A model generated the notes under the pieces. That model was not told the DNA's origin, searched no databases, and saw nothing but the letters and a program-made list of their open reading frames with translations. A stretch of 64,000 bases of DNA from Desmodesmus armatus (taxonomy: Eukaryota; Chlorophyta; Chlorophyceae; Sphaeropleales; Scenedesmaceae). Position 1 is the stretch's first letter, and each line of letters opens with the position of its first letter. Made by a program: the position numbers and the translations under genes. Positions 10,570-19,521 of this stretch are shown piece by piece. Location of the stretch: assembly GCA_007449985.2 (NCBI GenBank), contig VIIQ02000007.1, forward strand, positions 495,001 to 559,000, in the 5' to 3' direction.

Positions 10570-12850
10570 ATGAAGCTCAGCAAAGAATACAGCACTGCGC
10601 TGCTAGCGCTAGTTGCGCTTGTATGCTGTATAAACTTAGGCGTGGTGAGAGGTGAGGCTCAACAGACACAGCAGCGCGGGCAGTACCAGACTCGCTATCA
10701 GCAGCAGCTAGCTGCGCTCAAGCTTTTTTTTCCGTGTATGTATAGGTACTATAAGACAGCGACAGCGCTTTGAGCAGCAGAATCTACGATTAGGAGGCTT
10801 CAGGGTGCTCGACCGCGAACAGCAGCTTGGCGGCAGTTTGCTCTTGCACTTGACCCTGCTTATCACATTCTGGAAATGCGTTTCTCTAACCTTTCTGTCA
10901 TTGCTTGCCGCTTGTCCTGCTCACAACCTCAGGTGACGACTCCACCCGCTCCCTTTTGGGCAAGACCGGCTTCAAACGCTTCTACGGTGGCCACCACAGC
11001 CATGGCTACAACAACCATCACCATCATCACGGATATCACTGGGGTCGAAAACTGATGGAGCCGGTCGCCACAACTCGTTGGGGTACCTCAACCAACACAA
11101 AGAGCATGGAGACAAGCAGCAATCGCAACCTGCTTGCCACTCCAACCGACAACAGATTATGCTCCTCTGGCTACCAACGAGGCCAAGGCCGACATCCAGC
11201 ACAATGACAACGAGGATGGCAAGCCCAGAAACCTGTTGGGCACACAGGAATGGGGCTCAGGTGTGTTGTCTGGCCATTACTCTGCCCGCCCAGTGCATCT
11301 CAGCAGGTTGCTCCAGTGTTTTGCGTATGCCTGGCAGCTCATAACCAAGGGTGCTGCCAGCAGGTTGATGCTAGCTGCATTGCTTCCTGGCCTACAGCAG
11401 TGGGGCAGCTTCCTGGCCTACAGCAGTCACAGTGCGTGCGCAATGCTGCGGCTCACACTAGACAGCAGCACTGACAATGCCATTGACAAGTTCTCACTGG
11501 TCATGTGCTGTTGCGCCCATTCCAGTGTGATACATCATGCCATGTGGAAACCAGTTCCCTGAAGCTGCCCTGCTGCTGACAAGAATGTGTACTGCTATTG
11601 TCCATCTGCCTGCAGAGCTGGTGCCCCATGGTGACCACTTCGACCGCGTGCCTGTGTGGGATGCCACCCGCTCCGGCGGCTGGGCAAACCACAACCACTA
11701 CAGCGGCGGCTATGGTGGCTACAACCGTGGTGGCCGCAATGACTGGCGCGACAACAGGCGTGGCAGCAACAGGCGCAACGACCATGACCATGACCATCGC
11801 CGCAGGCTGCTGTCAGAGACCCAGGACAAGGTGTCTGAGCACAGCGTGTCAAGCGACAGCCAACACAAGGAGGATGGCAAGTCCAGGACTCTGTTACAGG
11901 AGTTACCGTGGGCCCCAGGTATGTTGTCTGGCGACTTGACCAAGCACAGGCTTGTGATCAATGCATTTGGGCAGATCCGGGCTCGTTTATTCCAGCTGTG
12001 CATCGGCCTTCGTTAGACCTGTCGCAAGGCACCTACGCCATGTCTAGCGTGTGCCCCGTCATGTGCTGACGAACATCTAGAGCTCTCCAGAAGATTGGGC
12101 ATGACGTGGGGTGGTCGTCACAAGAGGGGTACAAGAGTCGCGACGATCGCGCCAGCAGGGCATTGTATGCAGAAATAATGCTTCGATCATATCCAATAAG
12201 AAGACTAGGTTGCTGACCAGCTTTTCCTCTGCTGTCTGCTCCTGCTGCCTGCAGAGCTGGTGCAGCAACATGATGACCCGTGGGGGGGCTTCGGCGCCCC
12301 ACGTCTAGACAGCATGCCAAGACCCAGCAAAGAGGAGACTGAAAAGTTCAGGGCTCAGTTCAAAGAGGATTGGGGCACAGGTATGTTATTTGGCGACTTG
12401 ACCAAGCACAGGCCTAGGCTTGTGATCAATGCATTTGGCCAGATCTGAGCTCGTTTATTCCAGCTGTGCATCGGCCTTCATTAGACGAAGGCACCTACGC
12501 CATGTCTAGTATGTGCCCCGTCATGTGCTGACGAACATCTAGAACTCTCCAGTAGATTGGACGTGGCGTGGGGTGGTCGTCGCAAGAGGCGTACAAGAGT
12601 CGCGACGATAGCGCCAGCAGGGCAATGTATGCAGAAATAATGTTTCAATCATATCAATCAACAATCCTTGGTTGCTGACTGACCAGCTTTTCCTCTGCTG
12701 CCTGCAGAGCTGCCAGCAGTGCGCAACCTCCCCCCCTGCGGCTCCTCGACCGACCACTACTACGGCGTCGCCGCCGCTGACATGAACTGCAACCCACTTC
12801 TAGACAAACAGGGGCAAAGTCTCTACCCCCCAATCATGCACAGGCTGTAG
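10570..12850 (+). pseudogene. Secreted modular His/Gly/Tyr-rich protein, copy B, frameshifted
   Basis: Exon equivalents are 10570-10651, 10933-11260, 11616-11918, 12255-12380 and 12708-12850. The signal peptide exon is intact. In exon 2, copy C reads ACCGACACAACAGATTAT while copy B reads ACCGACAACAGATTAT at about 11145-11160, a net loss of two bases. This brings a TGA at 11205-11207 into frame. Beyond the break the old frame resumes coding to DNEDGKPRNLLGTQEWGSG, so the lesion looks recent. Exon 3 is the Arg/Asn/Asp/His type (ELVPHGDHFDRVPVWD... RRRLLSETQD). The two short exons end in YPPIMHRL before TAG, paralleling copy A. If the deletion is an assembly error the gene would be functional; otherwise only a truncated secreted peptide of about 118 residues is made. 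Confidence 0.7.
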
Positions 12851-13074
12851 GCTACGGTGGTTATGGTGGCCACAGCCATGGTCGCTGGCTGCTGTCCGAG
12901 ACCCAAGAAAAGACCCCTGAGCAAGCACAAGAGACTGAAGACCAGGCCGTTGAGCAACCACAAGCCGACAAGCCCCAGGAGAGCACACCTGCGGCAACAG
13001 ACAACGAGGATGGCAAGTCCAGGGACCTGCTGGGAGCACAGGCATGGGGCTCATTACGCTCTCTACTAACCTAG
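12851..13074 (+). other. Alternative or relict terminal exon of copy B
   Basis: After CTGTAG the frame GYGGYGGHSHGRWLLSETQE is open to TAG at 13072-13074, ending DLLGAQAWGS then LRSLLT. A phase-1 donor at 12380 would join it in frame. It matches the copy A segment at 8662-8939 closely, so both copies kept this open frame after the internal TAG. Confidence 0.45.
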
Positions 13075-13322
13075 CTCACCAGCTGTCTGTCCAATTCGTC
13101 TTGCCAGCTGTTCGCACATTGTGAACAGAGGCAAACCTTTTCCTGGCGGAACCAGTGGTGTTGCAGATGTACTACCGTACAGATGTACTACCGTAAAGTG
13201 GTTTGTTTGTGGCTTTCAAGGTCGGCAAGCCTCCCCTGCTGGCAACATGTGGTGGCTGTTGTGGCTTGAGTGTTTCAGGATCAAAGCCGCTGTATCGGCT
13301 GCTTTTGATTGATGGTTGAATT

Positions 13323-13342
13323 GGGTTGTGTATACACAACCC
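13323..13342. repeat. 20-bp perfect palindrome in the 3' block of unit 2
   Basis: GGGTTGTGTATACACAACCC is fully self-complementary and is followed by CCACGTACGTATG. The same 20 bases occur at 18303-18322 in unit 3. Unit 1 has an 18-base shortened form at 9140-9157. It lies just upstream of the TGTAA signal in every unit. Confidence 0.85.
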
Positions 13343-13379
13343 ACGTACGTATGTTAAGTATGAGGCAATGTAGCTGTGT

Positions 13380-13384
13380 TGTAA
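13380..13384 (+). terminator. TGTAA polyadenylation signal, copy B
   Basis: TGTTGTAACACTGATATAG is the counterpart of the signals at 9210 and 18371. Confidence 0.5.
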
Positions 13385-14605
13385 CACTGATATAGTACAT
13401 GGAGAATGTCAGGGCTGTGGATATGTCGGGCGGACTTGCCAAAGCCAAGAGTCATAGGGTGTGCCTGTTTTTGGCAATGCACAAGGAGCTGCTGCTTTGC
13501 CATGCATGGTATACCCCTACCATGTGTATGTCTGAACAGTGCATCGTACAGAACAGCTCTCAGCAATACCTGCTTATGAAAATGCATGTTGGCTTGTGCA
13601 GCATTACTTGCTATTGTCCAAGCAGCACCTACACATCCACGCCCAGCATGCAAACACGGTTGCAATCACCAATGGCACTAACACCTGGCCTGGACTTACT
13701 GCCGTTGGTGCAAAACAAACCCAGAAACATAAGGCAAAAATTGCAGCTTGACAGTCTTGTGGCAAATCGGCAATCTGGCCAGCTGCACCCAAGGGATCTG
13801 AACCAGGCCTACTGCCACCTTGCCATGATGGCCCATCAGAGTGGATTGGTTCTAACTTCATGCACTTGCACAGCATCTCAGCTGAGCCATGATGCTCACT
13901 CAGTAAATGGGGACAATAGTTGTTGTCACTCACTGCGTATACCCCCTTGAATGTACAACAGTAGTCTGCAGGCATCAATTGCTGTTATAAGGGTAAGGGA
14001 CGGGGAGAAATCTTCTGTGCCAAATTGAAGACAAAAATGCTACCTAGAAGTGCACTCACTGTATCTGCCAATTGAAAACAGTGATGAGGCAAACTAGACT
14101 GCTGCCATCTAGAGCTGTTCCTGCTTTTAGTTGCTGTCACTAAGCCACCTGCCCTGCAGGCCAGCACTGTCGGACAACGGGATCGTCTTTTTGTGGAATG
14201 ACCTGAAGAAAGCCTGATTTTGACCAACACAGTCACCAGTGGTCAGCCAGCCTGACACTGGGCCAGAACCAGGGCCAGCAGCGTATGCTGAGTCTATCAA
14301 GCTCTCCAACTTCAAATTCCAAAGTGAAGTACAGCTGGGCTATTGATGCTTCTTTAGGTGTCAGTCATACTCTACCACACAATTTTCGGTGGCCCACGGA
14401 AGTCGGTTAGGCCTGACGCCACGTTGACACCCTGGCGCGCACCGGCCCGCCCAGAAGCTACAATAACGAAGCTTCTACTGGTTTTCACAGTCGCATAACG
14501 AAGTCTGTCACTCGCAGGTGCTATCGGTCACCCACCGGAAGGTGCACTTGCCCAGCTCGAGTAAAACTGCTGGGTCTTAGCGGGCCAATTTCCACCCTGC
14601 TGCAG

Positions 14606-14610
14606 TATAT
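14606..14610 (+). promoter_or_regulatory. TATA-like element of copy C
   Basis: GCAGTATATGGTGTG is 127 bp upstream of the copy C ATG, the third instance of the conserved element. Confidence 0.5.
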
Positions 14611-14732
14611 GGTGTGATGGACTTTGGTACTCTCATCAGCCTGGCTCCTCCCTCAGTGCGCCCCTCCAGCAAGCATCCCTCCATTTCCCTCCTTCACACC
14701 ACCATCCCCAATTGCACTCGGAACCAGCGGCC

Positions 14733-17700
14733 ATGAAGCTAGACAAAGGATTTAGCACTGCGCTAATAGCGCTAGTTGCGCTTGTATGCTGTGTAAACTT
14801 AGGCGTGGTGAGAGGTGAGGCTCAACAGACACAGCAGCGCGGGCAGTACCAGACTTGCTGTCAGCAGCAGCTAGATGCGCTCTTGCTTGTTTGTTCGTGT
14901 TTGGATAGGTACTTTAAGACAGCGACAACGCTTTGAGCAGCAGAAGCTACGACTAGGAGGCTTCAGGGTGCTCGACCGCGAACAGCAGCTTGGCAATTTG
15001 CTCTTCCATTTGACCCTGCTGCACATTCTTGCAATGAGTTTCTCTAACCTTTCTGTCATTGCTTGCCGCTTGTACTGCTCACAACCTCAGGTGACGACTC
15101 CACCCGCTCCCTTCTGGGCAAGACCGGCTTCAAACGCTTCTACGGTGGCTACCACAGCCATGGCTACAACAACCATCACCATCATCACGGATACGGGCAT
15201 CACTGGGGCCGCAAACTGATGGAGCCGGTCGCCACAACTCGTTGGGCTACCTCAACCAACACAAAGGGCATGGAGACAAGCAGCAGTCGTAGCCTGCTTG
15301 CCACTCCAACCGACACAACAGATTATGCTCCTCTGGCTACCAACGAGGCCAAGGACGACGTCCAGCACAATGACAGCGAGGATGGCAAGTCCAGGAACCT
15401 GCTGGGCACACAGGCATGGGGCTCAGGTGTGTTGTCTGCCCCTTTGCCCACCACAGCGCCTGTCCAGTGCATCTCAGCAAGTTGCTCCAGTGTTTAGTGT
15501 ATGCCTGGCAGCTTGTAGTCCAAGGTGCTTCAACAATCATTACTTCCTGCACTGCTGGGCATTGCTGGGCAGCATCCTGACCTACAGCAGTCACAGTGCA
15601 TGCGCAATGCTGTGGCTCACACTAGACAGCAGCACTGTCACAGGTCATGTGCTGTTGCGCACATTCCAGTTTGATTCATTATGCCATGAGGGAAGTAGTT
15701 CCCTGAAGCTGCCCTGTTGCTGACAAGAATGTGGACTGCTGTTGTCTGCCTGCAGAGCTGGTGCCCCACGGTGACCACTTCGACCGCGTGCCTGTGTGGG
15801 ACGCCACCCGCTCCAACGGCTGGGCAAACCACAACCACTACAGCGGCGGCTACGGTGGCTATGGTGGCCACGGCCATGGTCGCTGGCTGAAGTCCGAGAC
15901 TGAAGACAAGGCCCTTCAGCAGGCACAAGAAGACAATCAGCAGCCCGCTGATGAGGCCACACCTGCTGAGGCCACACCTGCTGAGGTCACACCTGCTGAG
16001 GTCACACCTGCTAAGGCCACACCTGCCGAGGCCACACCTGCTGAGGTCACACCTGCTGAGAGCACACCTGCTGAGGTCACACCTGCCGAGGTCACACCTG
16101 CCGAGGTCACACCTGCCGAGGTCACACCTGCCGAGGTCACACCTGCTGAGAGCACACCTGCTGAGAGCACACCTGCTGAGGTCACACCTGCCGAGGTCAC
16201 ACCTGCTGAGAGCACACCTGCCGAGGTCACACCTGCCGAGGTCACACCTGCTGAGAGCACACCTGCTGAGAGCACACCTGCTGAGAGCACACCCGCCGAG
16301 GTCACACAGGTGGCACCTGCCGAGAGCACACCTGCGGCAACAGACAATGAGGATGGCAAGTCAAGGGACCTGCTGGGAGCACAGGCATGGGGCTCAGGTA
16401 CGCCGCAGACGTTTCCTGTTTAGCCATTTGACAGCAGCTGCTTTGGGCAGCACATCATGGGCATGATGCCAGCAGCTTTGGTCTTATCATAAGACTACAA
16501 CTTGTAGTCAGCTGTTCAGGTTTCTGAGCAGCACAACTGTGCAATGCATGCGTGCACAATCCCGCCGGCAAGACAAGCTTAAGCTATTATCGCAGTCAAT
16601 GACAGGGCACTCAATAAATATATGAACCTTTCGCAACGGCTTTGAGCTGACTGTGCCGTGCTGTGCTGTGTGACCTGTCTGCCTGCAGAGCTGGTGCCCC
16701 ACGGTGACCACTTCGACCGCGTGCCTGTGTGGGACACCACCCGCTCCAACGGCTGGGCAAACCACAACCACTACAGCGGCGGCTATGGTGGCAACAACCG
16801 CCGTGGCCGCAACGACTGGCGCGACAACAGGCGTGGCGGCAACAGGCGCGACGACCATGACCACGACCATGACCATCGCCGCAGGCTGCTGTCAGAGACC
16901 CAGGACAAGGAGTCTGAGCACACTGAGCACAGCGTGTCAAGCGACGTGCAAGACAAGGAGGATGCCACGTCCAGGACCCTGCTGGGCACACAGGAGTGGG
17001 GCTCAGGTATGTTGTCTGGCTACTGGACCAAGCACAGCCTTGTGGCCGATGCATTTCGCCAGATTTCAGCTGTGCATCCGTCTTCATCAGATCCGTTTCA
17101 AGGGGCCGACGCTGTAATACGTATGTGCCCCGTCGTCTGCTGACGAACACCAAAAGATCACGCATGGCGTAGGGACAATAAGGTTGACGCATTGATAAAC
17201 ACATCGCCCTGCTGGCGCGATCGTCTGGATACGATCGCGACTTTACTCCGCCGCCTGTGACGCAACCACAAGCGACGTAATAAAGTCGCGATCCTATCCA
17301 GACGATCGCGCCAGCAGAGCATTGTATGTAAAAATTGCGTCAATCTCACCCATCAGAAAAGCTTGCTTGCTGACCAGCCTTGGCTCTGCCGTGTGACCCA
17401 TGTGCACGCAGAACTGGTGCCTCATGGTGACCACTTCGACCGCGTGCCCGTGTGGGATTCCACCCGCTCCAATTCCTGGGACAACCACCACCACTACAGC
17501 GGCGGCTATGGTGGTTATGGTGGCCATGGCCATGGTCGCTGGCTGAAGTCTGAGACTGAAGACAAGACCCCTGAGCAACCACAAACCGACAAGCAGCAGG
17601 AGAGCACACCTGCTGAGAGCACAACTGCGTCAGCAGACAAGGAGGATGGCAAATCCAGGGACCTGCTGGGAGCACAGGCATGGGGCTCAAGTAAGTCCTT

Positions 17701-18118
17701 TACCTACCTAGCTCACCACAGCTGTCTATCCAGTTCATCTTGCCAGCTGTAAGCGCACTGCTAACAGTTACACACTCCTTCCTGCTTCTCAGGATTGGCA
17801 ACAGCAGCAAGACACACGTGTACATGCGGACACTCGCACCAGCCTTGTCATCAGTATGTCTGCAGGGTGTGCCCAAACAGTGATTCAGCAGTGCTAGTTT
17901 GGGCGATGTCCAATCATGGTTTGCATCTTGACTGCTCCTCAACTGACCATCCATATGCACTGCTGTCTGTTCCTTTTGCCGCAGCGCTGGTGCCCCATGG
18001 TGACCACTTCGACCGCGTGCCCGTATGGACTCCCAGCCACTCCAAGCACTACCACAAGCACAACCATGGTGGCCGTCATGGCGGCAGGAGGGGTCGCTGG
18101 CTGCTGTCCCAGGCGTAG
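14733..18118 (+). CDS. Secreted modular His/Gly/Tyr-rich protein, copy C (longest, intact)
   Basis: Exons 14733-14814, 15091-15426, 15756-16397, 16689-17006, 17412-17690 and 17985-18118 give 596 residues with all introns in phase 1. After the signal peptide (MKLDKGFSTALIALVALVCC) come: the N-module (GDDSTRSLLGKTGF, a His cluster, HHWGRKLMEP); a module with GGYGGYGGHGHGRWLK and 23 TPAEx pentapeptides; an Arg/Asn/Asp/His module (DHDHDHDHRRRLLSETQD); a second GYGG module with STRSNSWDNHHHYS; and a short C-terminal module, LVPHGDHFDRVPVW then KHYHKHNHGGRHGG and RGRWLLSQA. It is the best guide to the full architecture of the family. The Pro/Thr repeats are likely glycosylation substrates in algae (inference). 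Function unknown; metal binding or wall assembly are candidates. Confidence 0.82.
15959..16303 (+). repeat. 15-bp coding minisatellite, 23 TPAE[V/S/A] units
   Basis: Twenty-three consecutive 15-base units, ACACCTGCTGAGGTC and variants, encode TPAEV, TPAES or TPAEA (one TPAKA). The T/C change in the Ala codon and the V/S alternation spread in blocks, as expected from unequal exchange. Copy A has only about five units in the same exon. Confidence 0.95.
17209..17317. repeat. 37-bp inverted repeat (foldback) in copy C intron 4
   Basis: The arm at 17209-17245 (starting CTGCTGGCGCGATCGTCTGG) and the arm at 17281-17317 are complementary over 37 bases with one mismatch, around a 35-base spacer. Copies A and B have only a shortened single arm in the corresponding introns (AGTCGCGACGATCGCGCCAG near 8446 and 12136). 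It could be a small foldback element or a hairpin RNA source. Confidence 0.85.
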
Positions 18119-18302
18119 GCTTCAAATCTCTTAGTCAATTGGCGGCACCAGTGGTGTTGCAGATGTACTACCGTATAGTGTTTTGTTTGTGGCTTCTCAG
18201 GTCGGCAGGTCACTCCTGCTGGCAACCTGTAGTTGCTGTTGTGGCTTGAGTGTTTCAGGATCAAAGCCGCTGCATCGGCTGCTTTTGATTGTTGGTTGTA
18301 TT

Positions 18303-18322
18303 GGGTTGTGTATACACAACCC
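18303..18322. repeat. 20-bp perfect palindrome in the 3' block of unit 3
   Basis: Identical to the palindrome at 13323-13342, 48 bp upstream of the TGTAA signal. Confidence 0.85.
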
Positions 18323-18370
18323 ACGTACGTATGTTATGTATGTGGCAATGTAGCGTGTAGGACTGTGTGT

Positions 18371-18375
18371 TGTAA
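18371..18375 (+). terminator. TGTAA polyadenylation signal, copy C
   Basis: TGTGTTGTAACACTG, 250 bp after the copy C stop, is the third conserved instance. Confidence 0.55.
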
Positions 18376-18690
18376 CACTGATATAGTACATGGAGAATGT
18401 CAGCGCTGTGGATATGTCTGGCGGGCGGTGCCAAAGTCAAGAGTCATAGGGTGTGATCTTTTTGGCAATGCACAAGGAGCTGCTGCTTTGACATGCATGG
18501 TATACCCCTACCATGTGTAGTGCATTGTGACTGAACAGTGCATCGTACAGAACAGCTCTTAGCAACACATGCTTTTGAAAATGCATGTTGGCTTGTGCAG
18601 CATTACTTGCTGTTGTGAAAGCAGCACCAACACATCCACGCCCAGCAAGCAAACATGGTTGCAACTTGCTTGAATCACCAATTTGCACTA

Positions 18691-19521
18691 TCAGGCCCGC
18701 AGCCTCAAGCTGATGGACTGACCAACACAGCGTGTTTGGCTCTCACTTGCTCCATAGTGCAAATCTCAGGCAGCCAATCACGATGACTCAGGCCTGCTTG
18801 CAGTTTTGTGCAGCTTGGCCTGACCTCCACCCAATGCCTTGGGCCCATACATTTGTTGCTTCCAGTTGAGGCATGCTTGATGCTGAGGCTGGCAGCTACG
18901 GTAGCCTATCCGCAGCTGAACAGCAGATCAAGAAGATGTGGGTGAGAACTGCAGTGCAAGGTTCTGTGCAGCTGGCAGTAAAGAGAGCTACTTTGCAGTC
19001 ACATCGGCTATGAGCTTCAGCTGGTCTTGCCATGGCCAATGATGGTGGCAAAGGACTGTGGTGTCATCCAACCGGTGTCTGTCCTTGAACGGCATGCAAT
19101 CTCAACAAGGGCTGCTAAATGCTAAATAAATGTGATTGAGAACAGCCACAAACGTTTTGCCACTGACAGCGAACCTCGCACGCATCCAGGTGCCATGCAG
19201 CACAGGGCCCTGTTGCAGTATCACTGTAACAGTCTACTCATGTTGTTTATGCTGTTTACAATCAACTTCGTCGCTTCGACAGGCAACGGAAATGACACCA
19301 AGCTCGGCTGTCATTTGGAGCCCCTGGTTTACTGGCACGATGCAAAAGACAACTTTGATAAATGTTTGAGCATCTAAAGCTTGAGCTGATCTTTGTAGTC
19401 GACTCCCGGCTCTCACGCCGGCTTTCCCGCCCGCTCCAAAAACTCTCACTTGCCTTCCTTTGGCAAACAGACGTCAGGGCACTGAAGCTGGATCACATAT
19501 ATTATCGAGGCACGACACAGT
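18691..19521. other. Intergenic stretch with weak coding hints
   Basis: Unique sequence after the tandem array. Two weak possibilities were seen. One is a two-exon frame (18873-18941, then 19021-19125), starting MLDAEAGSYGSLSAAEQQIKKMW and ending in TAA, with a good GTGAGA donor. The other is a 60-codon frame at 19195-19377 with a hydrophobic N-terminal third. Neither resembles a known protein, so neither is called as a gene. ACATATATTAT just upstream of 19522 is AT-rich and may be part of the next gene's promoter or leader. Confidence 0.3.

Larger units (their letters stand above)
9527..13687 (+). repeat. Tandem unit 2 of a three-unit duplication (4161 bp)
   Basis: This is the second unit, opening with the same 20-base boundary as units 1 and 3. 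It carries copy B. It is shorter because a GYGG/TPAE-type module exon is missing between coding exons 2 and 3, although it has gained a separate short exon at 12255-12380. Confidence 0.9.
13688..18690 (+). repeat. Tandem unit 3 of a three-unit duplication (about 5 kb)
   Basis: The third unit carries copy C. Its right end stops in the AATCACCAATTTGCACTA stretch, where units 1 and 2 run straight into the next GCCTGGACTTACTGCC boundary. The duplication therefore ends here and unique sequence follows. Confidence 0.88.

Noticed and set aside
15937..16359. Minus-strand frame with SAGVT repeats
   Set aside because: Antisense of the TPAE coding minisatellite; a 15-base repeat keeps all six frames periodic.
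19195..19377. 60-codon frame with hydrophobic N-terminus
   Set aside because: No homology, no splice or promoter context, and it contains a TGTAA string; too weak to call.
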